From: an uncultured Bacteroidales bacterium
GTDB taxonomy: Bacteria; Bacteroidota; Bacteroidia; Bacteroidales; P3
Direction of reading: 5' to 3'
Assembly: GCA_944320465.1 (NCBI GenBank)
Contig: CALUHO010000009.1
Coordinates: 1-64,000 of the forward strand
Length of the DNA: 64,000 nucleotides
Below the pieces are notes generated by a model that did not search any database, was not told the DNA's origin, and saw only the letters and a program-made list of their open reading frames with translations. Every line of letters begins with the position of its first letter. Position 1 is the first letter of the stretch. Of this stretch, positions 10,939-20,741 are shown piece after piece. The translations under genes and the position numbers were made by a program.

Positions 10939-11724
10939 ATGGAGCAGAGTATTCCGAAGGACTCGGTCATTGTGTCGCTGACCTCTTTCCCCGCTGCCAT
11001 ATCGTATGCAGTTCGTGCGATTCATTCTATTTTAGATGGTTCTGTTCTTCCTGACAAGATAGTGCTTTATCTTGCTATGTCGCAATTTGAATCCGAAGGA
11101 ATTCCGCAGGAACTTTTGGATTTGGCTAAGCAGAATCCTATCTTCGAGATACGGGATAATGGTAGGGATATCAGGTCGTACATGAAATTGGTTCCGGCCT
11201 TGAAGGATTTTCCTGAATCGGTGATTGTGACAATAGACGATGACATTGTATATCATAGGCACATGCTGCGTGATCTGCTGCAATGGCATCGAAGGATTCC
11301 GGATGCCATATTGGCGCATCGGGCCAAATATGTGCGGCCTGGCGAGCCTTATCGAAAATGGCCTAAATACAGATGGTATCACTTCTTGTTCAAGAAAATC
11401 CATTCCGGTTACAGGAACCTTCAAACCGGTGTGGGTGGGGTCTTGTATCCGCCTCACTCCTTGAAGGATGAAATGCTCGATCCGGATTTGTTTACCCGGA
11501 TTGCCCCTACAACGGATGATATCTGGTTTTGGGCTGCTTCGGTGGCTAATGGTACTCCGGTTGTTCCTATTCCCTTTGGGCATAATAAACCTAAAGAGAT
11601 GAAAAAACCGAGAGAATTGTCATTGAAGACTGTCAATGTCAAGTCGGGGAAGGATCGGAATGCGGATGCCTTGGCAGCGATTTTGAAAGAAATTCCCGTT
11701 ATTGGCAAGCAGATTGGTTATTAA
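10939..11724 (+). CDS. Glycosyltransferase-like protein (GT2/GT-A type)
   Basis: The 261-residue protein opens with a hydrophobic strand (SVIVSLTSFP) and has the acidic motif VTIDDDIVY, which fits the metal-binding DxD of GT-A glycosyltransferases. A later block with GVGGVLYPP resembles the acceptor-side loop of polysaccharide transferases. No membrane segment is seen. It lies directly before a GT4 gene, with a Stealth gene following on the other strand, so a role in surface polysaccharide is likely. The sugar is not predictable. Confidence 0.65.
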   Translation: MEQSIPKDSVIVSLTSFPAAISYAVRAIHSILDGSVLPDKIVLYLAMSQFESEGIPQELLDLAKQNPIFEIRDNGRDIRSYMKLVPALKDFPESVIVTIDDDIVYHRHMLRDLLQWHRRIPDAILAHRAKYVRPGEPYRKWPKYRWYHFLFKKIHSGYRNLQTGVGGVLYPPHSLKDEMLDPDLFTRIAPTTDDIWFWAASVANGTPVVPIPFGHNKPKEMKKPRELSLKTVNVKSGKDRNADALAAILKEIPVIGKQIGY

Positions 11725-11762
11725 CGCAAGCATAGGCTTGATTTTGGATGGATTAATAGCAG

Positions 11763-12866
11763 ATGAAAAGCAGAAGAATAGTTATAGAATGTTATCCTAT
11801 AGCGACCCCGTTTGTAGGCTTAGGTGAGTTTTGCAGGCAGATAGGCGAACGTTTGGGCAGGCGAGCCGCCGAGTTGAAATCTCGGCAGGGAGTTGAATTA
11901 TATTTTATTGTTCCCCCAAAATTTAGAGGCTGTTTTGGGAGCGAAGTGCATTATATTTGTATGCCGGGAGTTTTCCGTAATTTGTTGCCATGGTATCCCA
12001 TGCCGGCGGATTTGTTTCATGTGCCATATCAATATGGTCGAGTCAAACGTATGCGTCATGCCCAAAAGCAGCTTTTGACAGTCCATGATATCAATTTTAT
12101 TTATGAAACGAAGGGGAAAAAATTGAAGAGGGCTGTCCGCAAGTTCCGGCGGAAGATAAATTTGGCTGATTATGTGAGTTATATTTCTCAGTTCGCTTGT
12201 GAAGATACGGAAAAACATTTTCATGTGACATTGCCTAAAAGGGTTATATATAATGGGGTGACTGACCTGTCTGCTATGGCGGATGCTGCTTCTCTGCCAG
12301 TAAATTTGCCCGATAGATTCTTGCTTCATATCTCCAGTTTGCGGGCAAAGAAAAATGTGCATTTGTTAGTGGAAATGATGGATTACCTTCCGGAACAAAA
12401 CTTGCTGATAGCAGGGAACTGGGAAGGTTCGTATGGAAAAATGCTGCAGCAGAAGATTGCACAAAGCAAGTTTGGCAACATTTATATGTTGCCAAATGTG
12501 ACTGAATCCGAAAAAGCGGCTCTTTATGCGGCTTGCCGTGCATTTCTTTTCCCTTCGTTGTGCGAAGGCTTTGGCTTGCCTCCCATTGAAGCTATGAAAT
12601 TGGGGAAGCCGGTTTTCCTTTCGACCTTGACCAGCCTGCCCGAGATAGGAGGCCGAGCGGCTTTCTATTGGGATGACCTTGTCCCGGAATCTATGGCCGA
12701 TGTGCTCAGAAAACAGCTGGAACTTTTTGATTCAAATCCTTCTTATGTTGGAGAATTGAAGCAAAATGCCTCCCGTTTTGATTGGGATGAGTGCGTGGAA
12801 CACTATATTGAATACTATTTGGACATAATCAACCGTGGTAGAGTGGATGATGGCCTTAATCGGTAA
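11763..12866 (+). CDS. GT4-family glycosyltransferase
   Basis: This 367-residue retaining glycosyltransferase has a GT-B fold. The C-terminal donor domain contains LLHISSLRAKKN, VTESEKAALYAAC and the E-x7-E signature in PSLCEGFGLPPIEAM. It starts 38 bases after the GT2-like gene and ends overlapping the Stealth gene tail-to-tail by 11 bases. It probably adds a hexose in capsule or lipopolysaccharide synthesis. The nucleotide-sugar donor is not clear from sequence. Confidence 0.88.
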   Translation: MKSRRIVIECYPIATPFVGLGEFCRQIGERLGRRAAELKSRQGVELYFIVPPKFRGCFGSEVHYICMPGVFRNLLPWYPMPADLFHVPYQYGRVKRMRHAQKQLLTVHDINFIYETKGKKLKRAVRKFRRKINLADYVSYISQFACEDTEKHFHVTLPKRVIYNGVTDLSAMADAASLPVNLPDRFLLHISSLRAKKNVHLLVEMMDYLPEQNLLIAGNWEGSYGKMLQQKIAQSKFGNIYMLPNVTESEKAALYAACRAFLFPSLCEGFGLPPIEAMKLGKPVFLSTLTSLPEIGGRAAFYWDDLVPESMADVLRKQLELFDSNPSYVGELKQNASRFDWDECVEHYIEYYLDIINRGRVDDGLNR

Positions 12867-13878
12867 GCTTATTGTCCCGGCGTTCAAAATCTGAGGCATC
12901 GGGCAAGATGCTCTCAAAAGCCTTGTCGATGTTCCCCATTACTCGTTCGTAGTTGCGGACATGTATATTGTCATTGATGCACACTAACGAGTAAGATTGT
13001 TCCTGGATTGCCCTGGCTGCTTGTTTCGGGCGAATCATGAGTGGGAACATTTTAGTGTCGCTATAAGTATTGTAGGCTTCGAAATTTCCTTTGCAGATTT
13101 GCCATGTGCGGAACAATTCCGGAGTGTAGTCGCTCAAGGCGCGGAATCTGTTGGCAGAAGTCTTGGTCAGTTCTGCTTGGGCTACTGTCCAAACCTCTTC
13201 AAAGGTTTTCTTCAGGAACGGTTGCGCGTTGTGCGGAGTTCGTAAAGTGATGAATTTGCCATATGGTTCGAGTATGTAGTTCCATCGTGCTTTTGAACCG
13301 TAACTCTTGTTGAACCATTTGTCATGGAAACGATTCAGTACCTCTTTTTTATTGAAATTCTGATTAATGATTCTCAAGTTGTTTTTTATTCTTTTGTACC
13401 ATTGCGACCATGAAGGGTTGTAGTGGAAGGCGGCGATATCACAAGGAAGCCCGTTTTTGAAAAAACGTTCCTGACTGATGGATCTTATGATGTAGCAGTC
13501 GTCATTGAAGTAGACAAAATGGTCGGCCAGACCGGGAATCCGATGCAGATAGCGTTCGATGACTACAGAGTTGTACGTGGGCAGGAACTGGTTCGGGATA
13601 AACTCCTCATGGTTTACCAGATGAATCTTGGGATGGTTTTCATCAAGCCATTCCGGTTTCTGTCCACAAGTTACGAAATGTATTTTGCGCACCCAAGGTG
13701 CAAACTTCTCAACGCCTCGAAACCAATATCTTAAAAAGCCATAATCGCGGAAACGCGCCTTGGAAACCCCGTTTTTCGTGTTTTCCTGTTTTCCGGAATA
13801 TTTGGCAAAATCAGCTTGCCATTCAGGGTCGTCCATGTCAACCCAGGTGATTACAAAATCTATGTCCATACGGTTCAT
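12856..13878 (-). CDS. Stealth-family sugar-1-phosphate transferase
   Basis: The 340-residue protein starts with the Stealth CR1 motif IDFVITWVDMDDP. It continues with FRDYGFLRYWFRGVEKFAPWV and the CR2-type block FVYFNDDCYI. Stealth enzymes transfer hexose-1-phosphate or GlcNAc-1-phosphate to build phosphodiester-linked surface glycans, and share their fold with eukaryotic GlcNAc-1-phosphotransferase. A second start three codons in (13869) is possible. It converges on the GT4 gene with an 11-base overlap. Confidence 0.9.
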   Translation of the reverse strand: MNRMDIDFVITWVDMDDPEWQADFAKYSGKQENTKNGVSKARFRDYGFLRYWFRGVEKFAPWVRKIHFVTCGQKPEWLDENHPKIHLVNHEEFIPNQFLPTYNSVVIERYLHRIPGLADHFVYFNDDCYIIRSISQERFFKNGLPCDIAAFHYNPSWSQWYKRIKNNLRIINQNFNKKEVLNRFHDKWFNKSYGSKARWNYILEPYGKFITLRTPHNAQPFLKKTFEEVWTVAQAELTKTSANRFRALSDYTPELFRTWQICKGNFEAYNTYSDTKMFPLMIRPKQAARAIQEQSYSLVCINDNIHVRNYERVMGNIDKAFESILPDASDFERRDNKLTD

Positions 13879-14131
13879 CTTGCAGGGACTCGTCCATCTT
13901 GGATTATGTGGAATCGTAATGGGTATTCCTGCCTGTAACTACAATATTGTTATGTGGTTATATTTGCGTAGGCTTCGTTGGTGCTTTCCACGCTTCAAGC
14001 TAAGGTATGAAAAAAAACAGTAGTCCCCAAATAGCGGATTTTGCCTTGGGGAAACTCTCGTCCTATCCATTTTTACTTGTTGATGAATTGCATATTGGAG
14101 TTGCCGATTGGCTTTTGTCAAAGATTCCGTG

Positions 14132-15157
14132 TCATTTCTTGCTTAATGGATGGAAGTGGTGGATTGTATCTTGAAGGTATCGTCGGTCGATGTGTGTATA
14201 TATTTCGGTAGTGGTGATGGATTCGTGTCCCAGCATATCCTGGACGGCACGCAAATCGGCGCCGCCTTCGAGGAGGTGGGTGGCGAAGCTGTGGCGGAAG
14301 GTATGGGGGCTGACCGTTTTCCGGATACCGGCTTCGGCTACCAGCCGTTTGATAATCTTGAAGACCATGACTCGCGAAAGGCTTTTGCCGTAGCGGTTCA
14401 GGAATACGATATCCTCGTTGCCTTTCTGGATTTCGATATGGCAGCGGTCGGCTTTGATATAGGTGAGAATCTGTTCCAAGGCCGTATGCCCGATAGGGAC
14501 AAGCCTTTCCTTGTCGCCTTTGCCGATGATGCGCACGAACCCCTCCTTGGGATAAATCATGGAAATTTTGAGCGAGACCAGTTCCGATACTCGCAGGCCG
14601 CAGGCGTAGAGCGTTTCGAGCATGGCGCGGTTGCGGCGGTTTTCAGACGTGGAAAGGTCGATGGAGTCGAGTATCTGGGCGATTTCCTCGTAGGAGAGCA
14701 CGTCGGGCAGGTGTCTCTTGATCTTTGGGCTTTCTATCAGTTCTGCCGGGGATTTTTCGATGATTTTCTCTAATACTAAGTAATTGAAGAAGCTTTTGAT
14801 TCCGGAAAGGATGCGGGTTTGGGATGTGGCGTTCATGCCGATGTCCATCAAGAAAGTGATGAAACACTCGACATCGGCTGCTTGGATGCTTGCCAAGGTA
14901 TCCTGTTGCAATCCTTTGTCCCATGCAGCGTTTTCCTGTTGGGCGCTAAGGGCGGGATTGGGACGCTCGGGATTGGCTGATAAAGGAACGGCTTCCCCTT
15001 GTTCCGGAAACTGGCCGGATGAAGGGAAAGCCGTCTTATGGGAACTTAGGAACTGCAGCAGCAGGCGTACATCATGAAGATAAGCGGCAATGCTGGCCTC
15101 GGAAAGATGCTTTTCGAGCCGCAGGTAAGACTCGTATCCACGAAGGTACGCAGGCAT
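14132..15157 (-). CDS. xerD: Tyrosine recombinase XerD
   Basis: XerD resolves chromosome dimers at dif with XerC. The 341-residue protein has a SAM-like N-terminal core-binding domain and a catalytic domain with Arg in ACGLRVSEL, the HTFRHSF box, LGHESI and the nucleophile in TEIYTH. Residues about 41-85 are a Pro/Gln/Glu-rich insert within the N-terminal domain, so the protein is some 40 residues longer than usual. It ends the same transcription direction as the hydrogenase-like gene, six bases downstream of it. Confidence 0.92.
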   Translation of the reverse strand: MPAYLRGYESYLRLEKHLSEASIAAYLHDVRLLLQFLSSHKTAFPSSGQFPEQGEAVPLSANPERPNPALSAQQENAAWDKGLQQDTLASIQAADVECFITFLMDIGMNATSQTRILSGIKSFFNYLVLEKIIEKSPAELIESPKIKRHLPDVLSYEEIAQILDSIDLSTSENRRNRAMLETLYACGLRVSELVSLKISMIYPKEGFVRIIGKGDKERLVPIGHTALEQILTYIKADRCHIEIQKGNEDIVFLNRYGKSLSRVMVFKIIKRLVAEAGIRKTVSPHTFRHSFATHLLEGGADLRAVQDMLGHESITTTEIYTHIDRRYLQDTIHHFHPLSKK

Positions 15158-15163
15158 GAGGCT

Positions 15164-16633
15164 TTAGTTTTGCGCTGCGTTCTGGTTTGCTTTGCGCTGG
15201 TCGTCTTCCTTGATGAAAGTCTGGATCTGCCGGGTGGCCGTGCGCGGGTTGGCGATGGAGGCGCAACCGTTCACGCAGCCGCCTTGGCACATCATGAACT
15301 CGATCAGGTTGGGCTGGTCGGGACCGCCGCAGGTCTGTTCCACGGTACGGAGGCTCTTGATGACCGCCTTGTCGATGCCATCGATATAATAAGGCCGGAT
15401 GGCATCCGGGTTCTTGGCGTAATGTTTGACCGCATCGGTAACCCCTTTGGTATAAGGGAAGGCGCGGCCGGCGTTGTCCATCTCAGCCAGCGGCTCTTCT
15501 TCGCATTTGAGCACGTCGATGCCGGCGGCGATGAACATGGCGCTCAGTTCTTCGTAGGAAAGTACCAGGTCTATGTTCTTGGCCACCATCGATTCGTGGC
15601 GTTTTGCCAAGCAGGGGGCGAAGAAAACAGTGACGCAGCCCGGATTGCGCTTCTTGGCGTAGCCGGCGGTATAGACTACCGGGGTCGGGGTGTGCGACAC
15701 ATAGGGTTCGAGATATTGCAGATGCTTGTGAACCAATTCGGTATAGGCGTGGCAGCAGGAGGTGGTCATGAACTTCTGGCCTTCTTCCACTACGCGCTTT
15801 TCAAATTCGAAAGCTTCGTGCTTGGCGGTCATGTTGGCGCCTTCGGCTACTTCGACCACTTCGTCGAAGCCTAATTCCTTGATGGCTTTGAACAGCTTGC
15901 CGGGAGCAGCGGGGAACTGTCCGAGAATGGAAGGGGCTACCAAGGCTATCACTTTCTTGTCCGAACGCAATGCCTGGTAAATCTGGGTCAGGTAGGTCTT
16001 TTCCATGATGGCGCCGTAAGGGCAGGCTTCGCGGCAGCGTCCGCAGTAGATGCATTTCTCGTCGTTGATATGCTCGATGCCATGCTCGTCTTTGGAAATG
16101 GCGTTGACGGGGCAGGACTGCTCGCAGGGGACGGCTTGGTAGATAATGGCATTGAACGGGCAGGCTTTCATGCAAAGCCCGCAGCTGACGCATTTGGACG
16201 GGTCGATGTAGGCCTGATGATGGATGCTGATGGCGTTCTTGTGGCAGGCAAAGGTGCAGGGGTGGCCTACGCAGCCGTGGCACATGTTGGTTACCACGTA
16301 GTTGGCTTGCACGCAGGAGCTGCACGCAAGGTCGACCACCGTCAGAATCGTGGTAGTCTGCTCGGTCCTTTCCTCGGCCATGCGGGCGTATTCGGAAATG
16401 GGGGTCAGTTCGTCCCTTTCGTCTCGGACATCATAGCCCAGGATGGCCATCAGCCGGTATTTGATGACGGCCCGGTCTTTGTAAATGCAGCATCGGGTCA
16501 CATCCTTGCTGTAGCGGGGCCGCATGATAAGGGGAACCCGGTCGATTTCGGATCTCAAGGTGCCGCTGTGAATCAGTTTGCACACGCGGGTGAGCAAGTC
16601 GCGGCGTATCAGCATCGCTTCATTGTAAGCCAT
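15164..16633 (-). CDS. [FeFe]-hydrogenase-like iron-sulfur protein (group B type)
   Basis: The 489-residue protein carries several cysteine clusters: CSSC (104-107), CxxCxxxxC near 118-130, and two ferredoxin repeats (CVSCGLCMKACP, CIYCGRCREACP). A hydrogenase large domain follows. The H-cluster motifs are recognisable: TSCC (291-294), FAPCLAKRHE (about 338-347) and MMCQGGCVNG (447-456). After TSCC it reads HAY instead of the usual P-A-W/F, a change near the active site. It may evolve or sense H2 in fermentation. Maturases are not in the window. The start precedes a ~350-base gap with no gene. Confidence 0.8.
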   Translation of the reverse strand: MAYNEAMLIRRDLLTRVCKLIHSGTLRSEIDRVPLIMRPRYSKDVTRCCIYKDRAVIKYRLMAILGYDVRDERDELTPISEYARMAEERTEQTTTILTVVDLACSSCVQANYVVTNMCHGCVGHPCTFACHKNAISIHHQAYIDPSKCVSCGLCMKACPFNAIIYQAVPCEQSCPVNAISKDEHGIEHINDEKCIYCGRCREACPYGAIMEKTYLTQIYQALRSDKKVIALVAPSILGQFPAAPGKLFKAIKELGFDEVVEVAEGANMTAKHEAFEFEKRVVEEGQKFMTTSCCHAYTELVHKHLQYLEPYVSHTPTPVVYTAGYAKKRNPGCVTVFFAPCLAKRHESMVAKNIDLVLSYEELSAMFIAAGIDVLKCEEEPLAEMDNAGRAFPYTKGVTDAVKHYAKNPDAIRPYYIDGIDKAVIKSLRTVEQTCGGPDQPNLIEFMMCQGGCVNGCASIANPRTATRQIQTFIKEDDQRKANQNAAQN

Positions 16634-16982
16634 GTCGGTAGTTCGTATTGTTTATTTTGTTGTCAGTGTGTTCTCAAGAATTCGAGCATGGAGATTTCCC
16701 TCCATCCTTGGGATTCTGGTCTTGCGACTAATTTCTTTCCATTGGTTTTCAAGTGGTTGGAATTCTCCGTAAAGCACATTCCATGTTTAAAAGGCTACAA
16801 AGGTAATGTATTTTGGTCAATGGGGCGATATTTGTTCCGTTTGCCCTGCGTTGTCCTGCCTGTATGCAGGTCAAGTCAAAGTTATTACTTTTGTTATTTT
16901 GGCTTGGGCTTGTAAAATATGTCGCAAATTTGAGGTCGTATTTGCTAGTTAAGGTAGTACAACCTGATTTCATGTCAGATTA

Positions 16983-18146
16983 ATGGAAAAAGGAAAAGGA
17001 ATGAAGTTGCACGTGGTAAGTTTCCAAGTGCCATACCCTCCTGCGTATGGCGGGCTTATCGATGTGTATTATAAATTGAAAGCCTTGCATCGGGCTGGAT
17101 GCAGGGTGACTTTGCACACTTACCTGTACGGAGAAGCTGGAAAAGAAGATGATGCCCTCGGGCAAGTGGCGGAGCGGGTGTACTATTACCGCCGTCGTAC
17201 CGGAGTCCGGAAGGCATGCACGTTGCTCCCTTATATTGTGGCAAGCCGTTGCGATCCGGCATTGTTGGAAAACCTTTGCCAAGACGATGCGCCTATCTTG
17301 TTCGAGGGTTTGCACACATGTTATTTTTTATCTCATCCGCGCTTGGCCGGACGAGAATTGTGGGTAAGGACGCACAATGTGGAACATGATTATTACAAAG
17401 GACTCGCAAAATCAGCGGCATGGGGTCTGTCCAAACTGTATTATGGATTGGAAGCAATCCGATTGCGTCATTATGAAGACGTACTCTGTCATGCAACACG
17501 GATTTATGCCATAAGTCCGGCCGATGCGGCCCATTTTACGAAGGCTTATCCTCATGCTAAAATCTTTTGCTTGCCATGTTTCTATGATGATTCTTCGGAA
17601 GGAGATGGCGAGGATGGCATTCTGGCGAACCCCGCTTTGCCATGGGATGGGCAATACGTGCTTTATCATGGGAATTTGGCTGTGGAAGAAAACATACGTG
17701 CTGTATGCCATATTGTCCGTTGTGTTTTGCCTTTGGCGCAAGGGGTGAAATTGGTAGTGGCAGGGGGGCATCCGCCCGAGGCATTGCGCAAAGAATGGGA
17801 AAAAGGGGGAAACGTCCGGGTGATGGTCAATCCGTCAAAGCAAGAAATAGACAGTCTCATAGCTCATGCAAGGGCAAACATCCTTTTGACGTTCCAGCCT
17901 ACAGGTGTAAAATTGAAGTTGCTTCATGCTTTATCAAAAGGTTGTGGGGAATGTGTGGTGAATAGTGCTATGTTGCCAGACGAACGTTTCGGTTCTATAT
18001 GTATTGTGGCTGACGCTGAACAAGCATTGGCAGACGCCCTTGTGCGTTGCTGGAACGCTCCTGTGTCGGCATCATTGCGGGAAAAACACCGTTGCCGTCT
18101 CCGCGAATTGGGTTACGGGAACGATGTGGGATGCTTGCTTGACTGA
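16983..18146 (+). CDS. GT4-family glycosyltransferase
   Basis: The 387-residue GT-B protein has an N-terminal acceptor domain (VVSFQVPYPPAYGGLIDVYY, HNVEHDYY) and a donor domain with LYHGNLAVEENI and the block TGVKLKLLHALSKG, which replaces the classical E-x7-E site as in several Bacteroidota GT4 enzymes. A Met six codons in (17001) is an equally good start. It stands alone and is followed by a MITE copy. It likely acts in cell-surface glycan assembly; donor unknown. Confidence 0.8.
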   Translation: MEKGKGMKLHVVSFQVPYPPAYGGLIDVYYKLKALHRAGCRVTLHTYLYGEAGKEDDALGQVAERVYYYRRRTGVRKACTLLPYIVASRCDPALLENLCQDDAPILFEGLHTCYFLSHPRLAGRELWVRTHNVEHDYYKGLAKSAAWGLSKLYYGLEAIRLRHYEDVLCHATRIYAISPADAAHFTKAYPHAKIFCLPCFYDDSSEGDGEDGILANPALPWDGQYVLYHGNLAVEENIRAVCHIVRCVLPLAQGVKLVVAGGHPPEALRKEWEKGGNVRVMVNPSKQEIDSLIAHARANILLTFQPTGVKLKLLHALSKGCGECVVNSAMLPDERFGSICIVADAEQALADALVRCWNAPVSASLREKHRCRLRELGYGNDVGCLLD

Positions 18147-18181
18147 AGGCAAAAGGATGATTCCGTTTGAATGTCTTTAAA

Positions 18182-18374
18182 CCCAAATCGGTCATTAGAC
18201 TTTGGGGAGATTGCCCGCTTGTGTCATGCAGCATGCTTCTCGCTTAGCCGAAGGCGTAGCGGGCTACGTCGAGGCGTAGCGAGAATCAGGATGCGGACAG
18301 AAGCGGGCAAGATGCCCGAAAGCCTCATTTTCCCAATCAAAAACGGACTCGGCGTGTCTAATGACCGATTTGGG
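18182..18374 (+). mobile_element. 193-bp MITE-like element, complete copy
   Basis: Same orientation as the 3985 copy, with perfect 19-bp terminal inverted repeats. The 5-bp flanks are TTAAA on both sides (18177-18181 and 18375-18379). These differ from the TTTAT of other copies yet match each other, which is what a true target duplication should do. Confidence 0.9.
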
Positions 18375-18546
18375 TTAAAATATACGGGAAGAAGGCCGAT
18401 GTCAACTTAGCAGGTTCGGTAAAAAAGAGGACAGGGCCTTTGCGAAATTTTCATTAACTTCGCAGGATTGAATGCGCTGCCTTGCTTGTGTGTTCGTAGG
18501 CATCGGACGAAAAAGGCATCGCTTCTATCTCATTAAAAGACAAAAA

Positions 18547-20208
18547 ATGGAACAAAGCTTTCTCAAGATAATGGAAGACAGCGTGAAGCTGAACTGGGAG
18601 CTTCCCGCATTGACCGATTATAAAGGTACTACATTCCAGTACAAGGAAATCGCCCGGAAAATAGCCAAACTGCATATCCTTTTTGAAGCCGCCGGTATCG
18701 AGAAAGGCGACAAAATCGCATTGATCGGGCGGAATTCGTCCAATTGGGCGGTGGTATTCATGGCCACTTTGAGCTACGGGGCGGTGATTGTGCCGATTCT
18801 GCATGAGTTCAAACCGGATACGGTTCACCATATAGTGAACCATTGCGAGGCCAAGTTGCTGTTTGTCGGTTCTGTGGTCTGGGAAAACCTGGTGCCCACG
18901 AGCATGATCCATATCGGGGCGGCTTATTCGATAGACAATTTCGAGCTGCTTTATACTACCGACGAGCGCAACCGCCATGCGATAGAGCATCTCAACCAGC
19001 TTTTCGGCGAACGCTATCCCAAGTCTTTCGGCAAGGACGACATTCATTTTCATCAGGATTCACCCGACGAGTTGGCTTTGATCAGCTATACCTCGGGAAC
19101 GACCAGCAATAGCAAAGGGGTGATGCTGCCTTACCGGACATTGTGGTCGAACTACAAGTTTGCCGAAGAAGTGCTGGGCGCATTGGTGGCGGGTTCCGAC
19201 GTGGTGAGCCTCTTGCCGATGGCGCATATGTACGGGATGGCTTTCGAGTTCATTTACGAGTTCGGGCGCGGATGCCATATCTATTTCCTGACCCGGATGC
19301 CGTCGCCCAAGGTCATCTTCGAGGCGTTCCAGGAAATCCGGCCGAATGTGATTATTGCCGTGCCGTTGATTGTGGAAAAGATTTACCGCAAGCAGATACA
19401 GCCGGTTATCGAGCGTTCGGCGGTGAAGGCGATGCTGAAGCTGCCGGTGATTGATTCGGTGATTACCGACAAGATCCGGACCACGCTGGTGGAGGCTTTC
19501 GGCGGCAATTTCATCGAGGTAATCATTGGCGGGGCTCCTTTCAACCGCGAGACCGAAGATTTCTTCAAGCGGATGAAGTTCCCTTATACGGTGGGCTACG
19601 GGATGACCGAGTGCGGTCCTATCATCAGCTACGCGCCTTGGGCTTCGCACGCGCTGCATTCCTGCGGGCGGGCGGCTCCGCGTATGGAAATCAAGATTGA
19701 TTCGTCCGACCCACGGAATGTGCCGGGTGAAATCTTGGTAAGGGGGATGAACGTGATGTTGGGCTATTTCAAGAACGAGGCAGCTACCAAAGCGGCTTTC
19801 ACGGCCGACGGATGGATGAAGACGGGCGACATGGGCGTGGTGGACGAGGCGGGCAACCTGTTTATCAAAGGCCGCTGCAAGACGATGATTTTGGGGCCAA
19901 GCGGGCAGAATATCTATCCGGAAGAAATCGAGGATCAAATCAATACGATGAACTTGGTTTCCGAATCCTTGGTAATCGATGCCGGAGGAGGCCGTCTGGA
20001 GGCTTTGGTTTATCCGGATTTCGAAGCGGCGGACAAGGCAGGTATCCCGATGGAACAGCTGGCGGCGGTGATGGAGCAGAACCGGGTGGCGTTGAACGCT
20101 TCCTTGCCGGCTTACAGCCAGATTACCAAGGTGAAGATTCTGACCGAGGAATTCGAGAAGACCCCCAAGAAGAGTATCAAGCGTTTCCTGTACCAGGTGA
20201 AGGAATAG
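18547..20208 (+). CDS. AMP-binding acyl-CoA ligase (long-chain fatty-acid type)
   Basis: The start at 18547 gives 553 residues. Adenylation motifs are present in order: SYTSGTTSNSKGVML (ATP/phosphate loop), YGMTECGPIISY (A5), TGDMG (A7) and the C-terminal K-rich block KTPKKSIKRFLY with the catalytic lysine. It activates a fatty acid to acyl-AMP and then acyl-CoA. Fairly compact compared with eukaryotic-type ligases. Its chain-length preference is not predictable. No other lipid genes are adjacent. Confidence 0.88.
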   Translation: MEQSFLKIMEDSVKLNWELPALTDYKGTTFQYKEIARKIAKLHILFEAAGIEKGDKIALIGRNSSNWAVVFMATLSYGAVIVPILHEFKPDTVHHIVNHCEAKLLFVGSVVWENLVPTSMIHIGAAYSIDNFELLYTTDERNRHAIEHLNQLFGERYPKSFGKDDIHFHQDSPDELALISYTSGTTSNSKGVMLPYRTLWSNYKFAEEVLGALVAGSDVVSLLPMAHMYGMAFEFIYEFGRGCHIYFLTRMPSPKVIFEAFQEIRPNVIIAVPLIVEKIYRKQIQPVIERSAVKAMLKLPVIDSVITDKIRTTLVEAFGGNFIEVIIGGAPFNRETEDFFKRMKFPYTVGYGMTECGPIISYAPWASHALHSCGRAAPRMEIKIDSSDPRNVPGEILVRGMNVMLGYFKNEAATKAAFTADGWMKTGDMGVVDEAGNLFIKGRCKTMILGPSGQNIYPEEIEDQINTMNLVSESLVIDAGGGRLEALVYPDFEAADKAGIPMEQLAAVMEQNRVALNASLPAYSQITKVKILTEEFEKTPKKSIKRFLYQVKE

Positions 20209-20322
20209 TCCGGGGAATCCGGTGTTTTCCCGAGACGGGATTACGGGCTGCATAGGGGCATGTCTTGAGTGCGGATTGGACATCGGAATGGATGAATTGA
20301 TAAAACCATAAAACAGAATACC

Positions 20323-20637
20323 ATGTTATTGACAACGACAAATACGGTAGAGGGTCATCGTATCGACCAGTATTACGGCATCGTTTCGGGCGAATCCATC
20401 ATCGGGGCCAATGTGTTCCGGGATTTCCTGGCTGGAATCCGGGATTTCGTGGGAGGGCGTTCCCAAGCTTACGAGGAGGTTTTGCGCGAGGCCAAGGATA
20501 CGGCCTTGCTGGAGATGAGCCAGCAGGCGGAACGTCTGGGGGCGAACGCGGTCATCGGTGTTGATTTGGATTACGAGACGGTGAACGGGAGCATGCTGAT
20601 GGTGACGGCGAGCGGGACGGCTGTCCGGATCAGTTAA
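20323..20637 (+). CDS. YbjQ/UPF0145 family protein
   Basis: The 104-residue protein matches the YbjQ family throughout: [41 protein letters not shown] and [19 protein letters not shown]. Members are small oligomeric proteins, sometimes described as heavy-metal binding, but the biochemical role is unsettled. Followed by a degenerate repeat fragment and a DUF4491 gene on the same strand. Confidence 0.9.
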   Translation: MLLTTTNTVEGHRIDQYYGIVSGESIIGANVFRDFLAGIRDFVGGRSQAYEEVLREAKDTALLEMSQQAERLGANAVIGVDLDYETVNGSMLMVTASGTAVRIS

Positions 20638-20715
20638 AGCCAATTCGGCCATTGGATATGTCGAGGCTGTTTCCAATCGGGGCTGCCAATGATGTCTGAT
20701 GGCCGATTCGGGTTA
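20637..20715. repeat. Short degenerate relative of the 193-bp MITE
   Basis: The ends, AGCCAATTCGGCCATTGGA and GTCTGATGGCCGATTCGGG, are diverged versions of the 193-bp element's terminal repeats. Only about 40 bases lie between them. It looks like an old, internally deleted copy or a related subfamily. Confidence 0.45.
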
Positions 20716-20741
20716 AACAAATACTTATACAGGGTAGGACT

